This document shows positions 44,647-53,424 of a DNA stretch of 64,000 bases, piece by piece. This stretch comes from Polynucleobacter sp. MWH-Braz-FAM2G (GTDB lineage: Bacteria > Pseudomonadota > Gammaproteobacteria > Burkholderiales > Burkholderiaceae). Location of the stretch: positions 2,005,424 to 2,069,423 of the forward strand of contig NZ_CP061300.1 of assembly GCF_018687635.1 (NCBI RefSeq). Direction: 5' to 3'. Under the pieces are notes generated by a model, which ran no database searches, had not been told where the DNA came from, and worked only from the letters and a program-made list of their open reading frames with translations. A program made the position numbers and the translations under genes. The stretch's first letter is position 1. Each line of letters begins with the position of its first letter.

Positions 44647-46398
44647 CTAAGAAAGTAATCGCTCTAAAGCCTTAGCCTGCTCTTCAGGCTCATATGCTTT
44701 TAAAACTCTAGGTACGCGAGCTCTCAAAAGCCCTACATTTGCTTTCAATATTTCTCGCTTCACTAGCAACAACTGACTGAAATGCATCGAGAAGTCAGTC
44801 AAACCTAAACCAAGTAAAAGTTTTGTTAATGTCGGGTCTCCAGCCATCTCACCACAAATAGCAATCGGCACATTCGCTCGTTTAGCTTGCCCGATGATAT
44901 TTGCCAATAAATTCAAAATAGCTGGATGTAAAGGGTCATATAAATGCGCAACAGCATGATCGGCACGATCAATTGCCAAGGTATATTGAATTAAATCGTT
45001 TGTGCCGATTGAAAGAAAATCAAAGCGATCAATAAATAAAGGAAGTACTAAGGCAGCCGCAGGAATTTCAATCATGGCGCCGACTTGAATATTCGGATTA
45101 AATGCTTTTCCTCGTTGATGTAATTGCTGCTTAGCTTTTTCAATCAATCGGAATGTTTCATCAATTTCTTTAGCATGCGCCAACATCGGAATCATGATAC
45201 GCGCCTGACCATGGGCCGATGCACGTAAGATCGCTCTGAGCTGGGTTAAGAATATTTCTGGCTCAGTTAAGGACCAGCGAATCGCGCGCAATCCGAGAGG
45301 CGATGTGCCTGTTTGCGCAACATCGCCAGCGCCACCCAATGCTTTATCAGCACCAACGTCAATGGTTCTAATGTTCACTGGCAAACCATGCATTAAATCT
45401 ACCACCCGACGATATTCTAAATACTGCTGCTCTTCATCTGGTAAGGCCTGCTTCCGATCCATGAATAAAAATTCAGAGCGGAATAAGCCAACACCAACAG
45501 CACCCAGCTTTACAGCTTGAACAGCGTCTTCCGGTAATTCAATATTGGCAAATAACTCAATCTCCACACGATCAGCAGTTTCGGTTTTTGCATGCTTTAA
45601 CTGTTGAAGCTTACGAGTCTCTTTTAAGACTTGAGATTGCAACTTGCGATATTCGGCAAGTAGTTGCTCATCTGGAGCAACAATCACGATACCTCGCTCG
45701 CCATCCAATACCAGCCAATCGCCATGACGAATCATTTCGCTGGCATGCCTTACACCTACTACAGCTGGAATCTCCATGCTTCGCGCAACAATCGCTGTAT
45801 GAGATGTTTTTCCGCCAAGATCAGTAACAAAGCCTGTAAAAGCATGTTCTTTAAAACGCAACATGTCATGCGGAGCAATATCATGCGCAACAATGATGGA
45901 TTCAACACCAATATCACTAGTAGGCAAAAAATCGGGGTCTACTAGCGGGTCTTGTTTTTGTGCATTTAAAGCTTTAATTACTCGCTCAGCAACCTGCCGA
46001 ATGTCGTTAGCACGTTCCTTTAAATAGGCATCTTCAATATCCGCAAATTGCTCTAACAGATCATTTAGCTCGGTTGTTAAGGCCCACGCAGCATTTAAGC
46101 GCTGTGTACGAATCAATGCGATAGGCTTTTCAGCCAAGGCAGGATCAGCCAATATCATGCCGTGAACATCTAAGAACGCAGCCATCTCTTGCGGAGCATC
46201 TTTTGGAAGCCCATGGCGTAATTGGTCTAGCTCTAGACGAACCTGATTAAAAGCATCTAATAATTTTTGAGCCTCCGCTTCTTCTTTACCGGGCTCGACT
46301 AAATAGTGACTAACTTCCAATGCTGCACGCGAAATCAGTACCGCCTTGCCAATAGCAATGCCTTTCGATACTGGAATTCCATGCAACGCAAAAGTCAT
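44647..46398 (-). CDS. ptsI: Phosphoenolpyruvate-protein phosphotransferase (Enzyme I)
   Basis: Enzyme I transfers phosphate from PEP to HPr. The 583-residue protein has the phosphohistidine in GGKTSHTAIVARS near 195-207 and the PEP-binding SEFLFMDR, IGTNDLIQYTLAIDRAD and CGEMAGDP motifs in the C-terminal half. The length is that of a normal EI, with no GAF domain of EI-Ntr. It follows ptsH by 6 bases. No sugar EIIB or EIIC is in the window, so it probably serves regulation through PtsN and the EIIA. Confidence 0.97.
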   Translation of the reverse strand: MTFALHGIPVSKGIAIGKAVLISRAALEVSHYLVEPGKEEAEAQKLLDAFNQVRLELDQLRHGLPKDAPQEMAAFLDVHGMILADPALAEKPIALIRTQRLNAAWALTTELNDLLEQFADIEDAYLKERANDIRQVAERVIKALNAQKQDPLVDPDFLPTSDIGVESIIVAHDIAPHDMLRFKEHAFTGFVTDLGGKTSHTAIVARSMEIPAVVGVRHASEMIRHGDWLVLDGERGIVIVAPDEQLLAEYRKLQSQVLKETRKLQQLKHAKTETADRVEIELFANIELPEDAVQAVKLGAVGVGLFRSEFLFMDRKQALPDEEQQYLEYRRVVDLMHGLPVNIRTIDVGADKALGGAGDVAQTGTSPLGLRAIRWSLTEPEIFLTQLRAILRASAHGQARIMIPMLAHAKEIDETFRLIEKAKQQLHQRGKAFNPNIQVGAMIEIPAAALVLPLFIDRFDFLSIGTNDLIQYTLAIDRADHAVAHLYDPLHPAILNLLANIIGQAKRANVPIAICGEMAGDPTLTKLLLGLGLTDFSMHFSQLLLVKREILKANVGLLRARVPRVLKAYEPEEQAKALERLLS

Positions 46399-46404
46399 AT
46401 CTCT

Positions 46405-46674
46405 TTACTCGCCTTCACCGAAGCGGTCATTAATTAATGCCGTGAGAGCCTGCATAGCTTCATCTTCCTTCTCGCCAACCGTCTCTAGCGTGACAGTACT
46501 ACCCATACCAGCCGCAAGCATCATCACACCCATAATGCTCTTTGCATTAATTTGACGCCCATTACGTGACAAGAATATTTCACAAGGAAACTGAGCTGCT
46601 AACTGCGAAAGCTTCGCAGATGCTCGCGCATGCAAACCTAATTTGTTAATAATTTCAATTTCTGCACTTGGCAT
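46405..46674 (-). CDS. ptsH: Phosphocarrier protein HPr
   Basis: The 89-residue HPr has the phosphorylated His15 in LGLHARASAKL and Ser46 in NAKSIMGVMML, the site used by HPr kinase. Both are conserved, which fits the presence of hprK in this window. It lies between the EIIA gene and ptsI on the same strand. Confidence 0.97.
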   Translation of the reverse strand: MPSAEIEIINKLGLHARASAKLSQLAAQFPCEIFLSRNGRQINAKSIMGVMMLAAGMGSTVTLETVGEKEDEAMQALTALINDRFGEGE

Positions 46675-46690
46675 GGTCAGTTATTCCTTT

Positions 46691-47113
46691 TTACCCTTGA
46701 TTGACTTTTGTGCCGAGGCGCAAAATTCCATGCTGTCCACCAGTCAGCGCCTTTTGCGCCAACTCTTCCAGACCCTCTCCACGATGCGAGATACAGCGCA
46801 TCAGCATAGGAAGATTGAGGCCTGCCAACACAACGACGGGCGCGTTTAATCCAGATAAAGGACCGAGTGCCTCGAGTTTAGATGCCACATTGGCAGGTGT
46901 TGCACCCATCACATCTGTCAGGATAAGTACGCCATTGCCTGTATTTACACCATACGCAGCTTTCAGTAAGCGATCAAAGCTTACTTTCGTATCTTCATGT
47001 GGCGGAATATCCACCGCTCTAACACGTTCAGGCAATACACCAAAAGTATGCTCTGCGAAACCTAGCATTGCGCTAGCAACTGGTGTGTGTGCAACGATGA
47101 CAATTCCAGCCAT
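46691..47113 (-). CDS. PTS EIIA component, mannose/fructose family
   Basis: The 140-residue protein is a complete EIIA(Man) domain (MAGIVIVAHTPVASAMLGFAEH), with the phosphoacceptor histidine at position 9 and the VLILTDVMGATPANVAS segment near 64-80. No mannose-type EIIB, IIC or IID is encoded nearby. In Betaproteobacteria this EIIA lies before ptsH-ptsI as part of an incomplete PTS that probably has regulatory output only. It follows gshB by 2 bases. Confidence 0.93.
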   Translation of the reverse strand: MAGIVIVAHTPVASAMLGFAEHTFGVLPERVRAVDIPPHEDTKVSFDRLLKAAYGVNTGNGVLILTDVMGATPANVASKLEALGPLSGLNAPVVVLAGLNLPMLMRCISHRGEGLEELAQKALTGGQHGILRLGTKVNQG

Positions 47114-47115
47114 TT

Positions 47116-48057
47116 TTAAGTCAACGCCTTCTCAAGTGAAGTCAACCAAAATTGTGAGACATTAAAGTCAGTTTGGTCGGTAATTTCAACAAAACAGGTG
47201 GGGCTAGTCACATTGATTTCTGTGAGATAACCACCAATTAAATCCAATCCAACTAAGAATAATCCACGCCGATTTAAAGTTGGTGCCAATTCTTCGGCAA
47301 CTCTTGTTTCGGCCTCAGTTAAAGGCATTGCAACGCCTTTGCCACCAGCGGCTAAATTACCTCGAATTTCCTTACCCTGAGGTATTCGAGCCAGCACAAA
47401 CGGCACAACCTCTCCACCAATCAAAAGCACCCGCTTATCGCCCTGGGTAATTTCAGGAAGAAAGCGCTGAACCATCAGTGTTCTGGCGCCATTCTCTCCA
47501 AGTGTTTCAACAATACTTGCAAGATTGAGGCCATCGGGACCCACTCTAAATACACCCATTCCCCCCATGCCATCCAAAGGTTTAATCACGATATCGCCAT
47601 GGGTTTGGTGATATCGCTCAACCGCACTTAATTCACGAGTTACCAATGTGGGCGGAATAAGGTGTGGAAACTCTAAGATAGAAAGTTTTTCTGAATGATC
47701 GCGTACAGCATTTGGATTATTGAATACTTTTGCACCCTGACGAACCGCTGCCGACAGCAACCAAGTTGTATTGAGGTACTCAATATCAAATGGTGGATCT
47801 GTGCGCATCAGTACTGCAGAAAAAGACATCAAAGCTCTTGGCTCTATATCACCCAACTCAAACCAAGCAGTAGAGCTTGGTTTAATTACCAAAGACTGGC
47901 AATCCGCTACAACAAGATCATCTCTCCACAGCACATTACGACTTTGACAAAACCATAATCGGTGACCTGCTTCTTGAGCCACACGCATCATCGCTAAGGT
48001 AGAGTCTTTTTGAATCTTAAAAGACTCAAGCGGGTCTGCAATAAAAAGAAGGTCCAT
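47116..48057 (-). CDS. gshB: Glutathione synthase
   Basis: GshB ligates glycine to gamma-glutamylcysteine using ATP. The 313-residue ATP-grasp protein begins MDLLFIADPLESFKIQKDST and has VIKPLDGMGGMGVFRV near 156-171, GDKRVLLIGGEVV and the C-terminal LFLVGLDLIGGYLTEINVTSP. It is 27 bases downstream of gshA, so the two steps of glutathione synthesis are probably cotranscribed, followed by the PTS genes. Confidence 0.97.
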   Translation of the reverse strand: MDLLFIADPLESFKIQKDSTLAMMRVAQEAGHRLWFCQSRNVLWRDDLVVADCQSLVIKPSSTAWFELGDIEPRALMSFSAVLMRTDPPFDIEYLNTTWLLSAAVRQGAKVFNNPNAVRDHSEKLSILEFPHLIPPTLVTRELSAVERYHQTHGDIVIKPLDGMGGMGVFRVGPDGLNLASIVETLGENGARTLMVQRFLPEITQGDKRVLLIGGEVVPFVLARIPQGKEIRGNLAAGGKGVAMPLTEAETRVAEELAPTLNRRGLFLVGLDLIGGYLTEINVTSPTCFVEITDQTDFNVSQFWLTSLEKALT

Positions 48058-48084
48058 ATTTTCTATTGAGCGGCTTATTTTTAT

Positions 48085-49383
48085 TTATGCAACTTCAGCA
48101 TTCGGGTCAGTACGCTCTAGCTCTAGTGATGAGGCAAGAAGCGCTAGGCGAGCAACAACTCCATATAAATAGAAACGATTAGGAGCGGCGCTACCTGGCT
48201 TAGCCCCAAGATCAGGCATTGAGTTTTGCTCAAAGGCCAGCGGTACAAAATGCATACCTGGTGCATTGAGATTTTCGTCTGGACCACGATCTGTATGCAC
48301 TCGATAGAAACCACCAATCACATATCGATCAATCATATAGACCACTGGTTCGGCAACAGCCTCATTAACCTTCTCGAAGGTATAGACACCCTCTTGAATG
48401 AGTACATCGCTTACTTCTAGACCCTCTTTAACAACGCTCATCTTATTGCGGTCTTTGCGATTCAAACCTTTTAGCTGTGCAGGATCGTTAACCACCATTA
48501 CACCCATGCCGTACGTGCCTGCATCGGCCTTAACTACAACATAGGGTTTTTCTTTAATCCCATATTCACGATATTTTTTTGCAGTCTTCTTGAGCACTTG
48601 CTCTACTGCAGTTTGCAATTCATCTTCGCCTTTGCGCTCATGAAAATTAATATTTGAACAACTCGTGAAATAAGGATTAATCATCCACGGATCAATATCA
48701 ACTACCTTGGCAAATTTCTTGGCCACCTCTTCATATGCAGCAAAGTGATTTGATTTGCGCCGCACATGCCACCCAGCGTGTAATCCGGGCAATAAATACT
48801 GCTCATAGATATTCTCTAAAATTGGTGGAATACCTGCAGACAAATCGTTATTTAACAAAATTGAGCAGGGATCAAAGTCTTTTAAACCTAAACGTTGCTT
48901 CTTGAGCCCAAGTCGCGAGAGTGGCTCCATCAGCAGGCGATTACCATCTGGCAATTCAATCCAAGTAGGCTTCTTAATTTCATCTGAAAAAGTACCTAAG
49001 CGAACATTTAATCCTGCTTGACGCAAAATTGAAGACAGACGAGCAATATTCTGCAAATAGAAAGTATTGCGAGTATGGCGCTCTGGAATGAGTAATAAAT
49101 TCTTAGCCTCTGGGCAAATCTTCTCAATTGCAGCCATTGCAGCTTGAACAGCCAAAGGCAACATTTGCGGAGAAAGATTATTAAAGCCGCCCGGGAAAAG
49201 ATTGGTATCTACTGGAGCCAGCTTGAAGCCAGAATTACGTAAATCGACCGAGCAGTAAAACGGCGGAGTATGCTCCTGCCATTCCAGCCTAAACCAACGC
49301 TCAATGGTTGGGGTCGCTTCTAAAACCTTTGACTCTAATTCGAGCAAAGGGCCGCTGAGAGCAGTAATGAGATGTGGAACCAT
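48085..49383 (-). CDS. gshA: Glutamate-cysteine ligase, ferrooxidans type
   Basis: GshA makes gamma-glutamylcysteine, the first step of glutathione synthesis. The 432-residue protein is unlike E. coli GshA; it belongs to the separate family first named from Acidithiobacillus ferrooxidans (TIGR02049 type). Telling segments are HVRRKSNHFAAYEEVAKKF near 216-234, SCSNINFHERKGEDELQ, and VVVKADAGTYGMGVMVV near 290-306 (ATP-grasp-like loop). Adjacency to gshB supports the assignment. Confidence 0.93.
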   Translation of the reverse strand: MVPHLITALSGPLLELESKVLEATPTIERWFRLEWQEHTPPFYCSVDLRNSGFKLAPVDTNLFPGGFNNLSPQMLPLAVQAAMAAIEKICPEAKNLLLIPERHTRNTFYLQNIARLSSILRQAGLNVRLGTFSDEIKKPTWIELPDGNRLLMEPLSRLGLKKQRLGLKDFDPCSILLNNDLSAGIPPILENIYEQYLLPGLHAGWHVRRKSNHFAAYEEVAKKFAKVVDIDPWMINPYFTSCSNINFHERKGEDELQTAVEQVLKKTAKKYREYGIKEKPYVVVKADAGTYGMGVMVVNDPAQLKGLNRKDRNKMSVVKEGLEVSDVLIQEGVYTFEKVNEAVAEPVVYMIDRYVIGGFYRVHTDRGPDENLNAPGMHFVPLAFEQNSMPDLGAKPGSAAPNRFYLYGVVARLALLASSLELERTDPNAEVA

Positions 49384-49413
49384 TCCACCATTGTAAGATT
49401 ATTAAAAGAAAGA

Positions 49414-49435
49414 CGCGGGATCCGAAAATCCCGCG
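49414..49435 (-). terminator. Rho-independent terminator after amtB
   Basis: CGCGGGAT (49414-49421) and ATCCCGCG (49428-49435) form a perfect 8-bp GC-rich stem with a 6-base loop. Read on the minus strand it is followed by TCTTTCTTTT, which makes it the terminator of the torF-glnK-amtB transcript and insulates gshA. Confidence 0.85.
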
Positions 49436-49441
49436 CTTAAA

Positions 49442-49469
49442 ACTAGGCAGCCAACCAGAGCCGCCTAGT
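49442..49469 (-). terminator. Second hairpin downstream of amtB
   Basis: ACTAGGC (49442-49448) and GCCTAGT (49463-49469) form a perfect 7-bp stem with a 14-base loop, 18 bases after the amtB stop. There is no T-run, so it may protect the 3' end or act with the GC-rich terminator that follows. Confidence 0.45.
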
Positions 49470-49487
49470 GAGGGGTAAATCTATAAA

Positions 49488-50984
49488 TTAAGACTCGTAA
49501 GCAGTCTCACCATGTGAGCTGATATCAAGGCCTTCGCGCTCTTCTTCTTCCTTAACACGTAAACCAATCACGATATCGATCAATTTAAAGGCAACGAAAG
49601 AAACCACGCCAGACCAAATTACAGTAGTAATCACGCCTTGAGCTTGGATCCACAATTGGCTAGCAATAGAGTAGTCAGGAGCAACTGCATTTGCTACATA
49701 ATCCCAAATACCAGAGCCGCCCAATGCTGGATCAGCAAATACGCCGGTTAACAGTGCACCAGTAATACCGCCTACACCGTGAACACCGAATACGTCCAAG
49801 CTGTCATCTGAACCCAAAATCTTCTTAAGGCCAGTAACACCCCAGAGGCAAACTACGCCAGCGATGAGACCAATGATGATTGCACCCATTGGACCAGCAA
49901 ACCCAGCCGCTGGAGTAATAGCAACCAAACCTGCTACGCAACCAGAAGCCGCACCCAACATAGATGGCTTACCCTTAAGAACCCACTCAGCCACTGACCA
50001 GCCCAATACAGCAGCAGCAGTTGCTAAATAAGTATTCACGAATGCCAAACCAGCAGTACCGTTTGCTTCAAGAGCTGAGCCAGCATTGAAACCAAACCAG
50101 CCGAACCACAAGAGTGCAGCGCCAGTCATTACATAAACCAAGTTATGTGGCTTCATCGCTTCTTTGCCGTAACCCAAACGCTTGCCAACAACATAGGAAC
50201 CAACTAAACCAGCGATTGCAGCATTGATGTGTACAACTGTTCCGCCAGCAAAGTCTAGAACACCTTTTTGCCATAACCAACCAGCACGAGCAGTAATTGC
50301 CTCGAGTGATGCGGCATCTTTAATGTCATCAGGACCAGGCCAGAACCAAACCATGTGAGCGATCGGCAAGTAGCTTAGTGTGAACCAAATCACCATGAAC
50401 ACCAAAATTGCAGAGAACTTAGCGCGCTCAGCAAATGAACCGATGATTAAGCAGCAAGTGATAGTTGCGAACACTGCTTGGAATGCCATAAATACAAACT
50501 CAGGAATTACAACCCCTTTACTAAAGGTTGCAGCAACTGAATCTGGGTTAATGCCGCCCAAGAAGAGACGATCAAGCCCACCAATAAATGCTCCGCCTTC
50601 CGTGAATGCAAAGCTATAACCATAAATGGCCCATAGCACTGTAATCAATGAGAAGACCATGAAACATTGCATGCAGATAGACAGGATGTTCTTGCTGCGA
50701 GTTAACCCACCGTAGAACAAAGCTAAGCCAGGAAGGGTCATCAGCAATACCAAAGCCGTACAAACCATCATCCAAGCGATATCTGCCTTATTGCACTTTT
50801 CAGAGCAAAGAACCGGAGCAGGCTCTGCAGCAGCGGGAGTTGCCGCAGGGGTAGCTGCAGGCGCAGTTACAGCAGGTTTTTTAACTTCATCAGCATGCGC
50901 TGGCGAAGTAACCATTACACCAGTAGCACCAATAGCTAAAGCCATAGCACCACCAGCAACGAGTCGTTTCATCCAAGTTAACAT
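49488..50984 (-). CDS. amtB: Ammonium transporter AmtB
   Basis: AmtB conducts NH3/NH4+ and is gated by the PII protein. ATG at 50984 is preceded by AGAGAGG and gives 498 residues; the longer frame to 51155 overlaps glnK and is rejected. It has a signal peptide (cleavage after SPAHA), then an Ala/Pro/Thr-rich stretch and 11 membrane helices. Family motifs include GGLTRSKNILS, DFAGGTVVHINAAIAGLVGS and FGVHGVGGITGALLTG, with the two pore histidines (VVHIN and FGVHGVGG). The Pro/Ala-rich insert is typical of Burkholderiales. Confidence 0.96.
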   Translation of the reverse strand: MLTWMKRLVAGGAMALAIGATGVMVTSPAHADEVKKPAVTAPAATPAATPAAAEPAPVLCSEKCNKADIAWMMVCTALVLLMTLPGLALFYGGLTRSKNILSICMQCFMVFSLITVLWAIYGYSFAFTEGGAFIGGLDRLFLGGINPDSVAATFSKGVVIPEFVFMAFQAVFATITCCLIIGSFAERAKFSAILVFMVIWFTLSYLPIAHMVWFWPGPDDIKDAASLEAITARAGWLWQKGVLDFAGGTVVHINAAIAGLVGSYVVGKRLGYGKEAMKPHNLVYVMTGAALLWFGWFGFNAGSALEANGTAGLAFVNTYLATAAAVLGWSVAEWVLKGKPSMLGAASGCVAGLVAITPAAGFAGPMGAIIIGLIAGVVCLWGVTGLKKILGSDDSLDVFGVHGVGGITGALLTGVFADPALGGSGIWDYVANAVAPDYSIASQLWIQAQGVITTVIWSGVVSFVAFKLIDIVIGLRVKEEEEREGLDISSHGETAYES

Positions 50985-50997
50985 TTTGAACCTCTCT

Positions 50998-51348
<351 letters not shown>

Positions 51349-51360
51349 TCAGAGTGGAAA

Positions 51361-52278
51361 TTAGAAAGTTTTTGTCAGAGAGATAAGGCCAGTTGATCTG
51401 CCCAAGTTCTTGCCTTGCGGACTGGAATAGGAGTAGCCACCTAGGTATGTTGAAGCATTAGTTCCAACATAAGCGATGGCTGCTGATAAGCCGCCACCAA
51501 AGTCTTTTGTAACGCCTAACTTCCAATCAGTGTATGAGTAGAGCGTACTATTGCTTACGCCGTTAAGTGACGCACCAACATAATTGGTTGCTCCTCCAGG
51601 GGTGTTTCCAGCAACATATTGATATCCAATATGTCCATTTAACGCCAATCCCCAGTAACCAGTGTCATAGTTCAAAGTTAGATCTGGATAGTAAGAGCCA
51701 GAAGAATTAACAGTGCCGAATAAAGTTGATACTGCGTAAGAGAATTTAACAAAACCAGTCAATGATCCAAATGTAAAGTTTTGGGCCACATAGATTTCAC
51801 TAGTATTAGGATTCGCAGTTAAACCTCCAGTATTAGGAATACCAGTTGTTGGATAGTAGTACTGCAAGAATCCAATATCGGAAGCAAAACCTTCGCCAAT
51901 AAATTCTTTCTTAAAACCTGCATAAAAGTCCATCTCGATAGGGGCAGATACTGAGCCATATGGACTTTGTGTATTTCTGCCTACATTTGAACCATTGGTG
52001 GCATATGAATCACTAATCCAACTAATTGAGCTGTTCCAGTTTCCAATGTATAGGCCACTCTCATGCGCGTAGTCAAAACCACCTTGAATAGCTGGCTTAA
52101 AGTCTGATTGACTGATGCCGCGATAACGATAGTCATTAACAATGGTAACGTTCGCAGTAATAGGGCTAGCCTCAGGCGCTTCAGCAGCAGGCTCATCAGC
52201 CGCTAACACTGATGAAGATAGTCCGGTCAACAATGCTACTGCTGCCGCAGAGATTGCTGTCTTATGTAAATTTTTCAT
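51361..52278 (-). CDS. TorF-family putative outer-membrane porin
   Basis: The 305-residue protein has a Sec signal peptide (cleavage after SVLA, residue 26) and alternating polar/aromatic residues of a beta barrel ending in phenylalanine (LISLTKTF). NVTIVNDYRYRGISQSDFK near the N-terminus is the hallmark of the TorF/Gcw_chp family. In Burkholderiales this gene precedes glnK-amtB, suggesting a role in uptake of small nitrogen compounds, but no transport data can be inferred from sequence. Confidence 0.88.
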   Translation of the reverse strand: MKNLHKTAISAAAVALLTGLSSSVLAADEPAAEAPEASPITANVTIVNDYRYRGISQSDFKPAIQGGFDYAHESGLYIGNWNSSISWISDSYATNGSNVGRNTQSPYGSVSAPIEMDFYAGFKKEFIGEGFASDIGFLQYYYPTTGIPNTGGLTANPNTSEIYVAQNFTFGSLTGFVKFSYAVSTLFGTVNSSGSYYPDLTLNYDTGYWGLALNGHIGYQYVAGNTPGGATNYVGASLNGVSNSTLYSYTDWKLGVTKDFGGGLSAAIAYVGTNASTYLGGYSYSSPQGKNLGRSTGLISLTKTF

Positions 52279-52389
52279 GTGCTACTCCTTGCTGGTTGTA
52301 ATAAAAATTGGTTAAACACTTAATGCATGGAGTGATATTGAGTCTCCGAGGGTTTTTGGCTTTGACAGAAATCCCTCTAATAAGGCAAA

Positions 52390-52406
52390 TGCTCTATTTT
52401 GGTGCA
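52390..52406 (-). promoter_or_regulatory. NtrC-like site upstream of torF-glnK-amtB
   Basis: TGCTCT-ATTTT-GGTGCA at 52390-52406 matches 10 of the 12 defined bases of the enteric NtrC consensus TGCACC-N5-GGTGCA. It lies 112 bases upstream of the torF start. A nearby GGTGC-N8-GCACC repeat (52401-52418) overlaps it. No clear sigma-54 promoter (GG-N10-GC) was found between the site and the gene. The rest of the 262-base gap between torF and ubiK holds no gene. Confidence 0.35.
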
Positions 52407-52460
52407 CAATAACGCACCGCATGAGTGAATTCTGGTCATTTTTAGCTTTTTTACCCCTTT

Positions 52461-52490
52461 TTGGGCATTTTTCCCCGCACAACTTAAAAT
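52461..52490 (+). promoter_or_regulatory. Possible promoter of ubiK
   Basis: TTGGGC (52461-52466) and TAAAAT (52485-52490) are separated by 18 bases and lie about 51 bases before the ubiK ATG. The match to the -10 is good and to the -35 fair. No strong ribosome-binding site is visible. Confidence 0.4.
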
Positions 52491-52540
52491 ACGAATGTGT
52501 ATCTTTTCTGCAACGACTAATAGAACAGCGGGACCCCATC

Positions 52541-52795
52541 ATGCAAAAACCTGGCGAAATACTCGAGCAAATTCAACGCATCGCAAGCGATATGCAGAAT
52601 AAGGTAGGTGACGTGATACGCAACTCACCAGCCCAAGAAATTGAGAAGAATGTGCGTGCGATGATGAATCAGGGTTTTCAGAAAATGGATTTAGTAACGC
52701 GTGAGGAATTTGAACTTCAATCAAAAGTTCTCGCAAAGACAAGAGAAAAATTAGAGGCGCTTGAAGCCAAAGTTGCAGCGCTTGAAAAACAATAA
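52541..52795 (+). CDS. ubiK: UbiK family accessory factor (BMFP)
   Basis: The ATG at 52541 gives 84 residues; an upstream frame is non-conserved and hydrophobic. The protein has an amphipathic N-terminal helix (ILEQIQRIASDMQNKVGDVI) and a C-terminal coiled coil (LEALEAKVAALEKQ), the pattern of UbiK/YqiC, which supports ubiquinone synthesis by the Ubi complex and associates with membranes. It stands alone, divergent from torF, and is convergent with the lipoprotein gene. Confidence 0.9.
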   Translation: MQKPGEILEQIQRIASDMQNKVGDVIRNSPAQEIEKNVRAMMNQGFQKMDLVTREEFELQSKVLAKTREKLEALEAKVAALEKQ

Positions 52796-52827
52796 AAACA
52801 ATTTTTACATCAGATCAATTCTTTGAT

Positions 52828-53424
52828 TCACTCTGGAGAAAAATCACTGAAGAAATTGTCGTACGCTTCTTTAGCAAAAAAAGTTTTAGTGCTTTCTGAC
52901 TCTGCATTCGTATGGAGAACAGATACCTGATAGATCCAGCTATCGCCATTTACCGCAACTCTGTTAATCCAACGTACACGCATTAACTGTTGTGTCTTAC
53001 CATCTTTCTTCAAATCAAGATAATAATCTTTGGTAGGTAAACGTTGTCCCTCTGACGTTTTGTAAAAGCCATCCTCAATAAGAACATCGCCACCAGATGC
53101 TCTCGCTCTATCAAGCAAATTACTTTGCAATAGTGAAATTAGTTTGCTTAATGAAGCGCTTTGACTAGCTGGCAATTGAATAGTGCTGACCGAGTAAATA
53201 TCTTCATCAATTTTTACCGCCTCAAGTGTTTGTAAAAATTCTTGATCAAGATAAGGAATACGCCGCTCTAACTTATCTGGCTTTCCAGGAAATAAAGCTG
53301 TGTATCTTTCTTGTGGCGACTGAACTGTACGCCAATCTAATTTAGGACTACATGCAACAAGAAGGGCAGTTGCCATCAATAAAGTGATGGCATTAGAAAT
53401 ACTTCTAAACAACCCCCGCTCCAT
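52828..53424 (-). CDS. Lipoprotein of unknown function
   Basis: ATG at 53424 gives 198 residues; the longer frame overlaps lipA deeply and is rejected. The start [25 protein letters not shown] is a lipoprotein signal with the lipidated cysteine at about 25. The mature part ([31 protein letters not shown] and so on) resembles no named family I know. It overlaps the lipA 3' end by 20 bases and follows it on the same strand, so it may be cotranscribed. Confidence 0.75.
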   Translation of the reverse strand: MERGLFRSISNAITLLMATALLVACSPKLDWRTVQSPQERYTALFPGKPDKLERRIPYLDQEFLQTLEAVKIDEDIYSVSTIQLPASQSASLSKLISLLQSNLLDRARASGGDVLIEDGFYKTSEGQRLPTKDYYLDLKKDGKTQQLMRVRWINRVAVNGDSWIYQVSVLHTNAESESTKTFFAKEAYDNFFSDFSPE

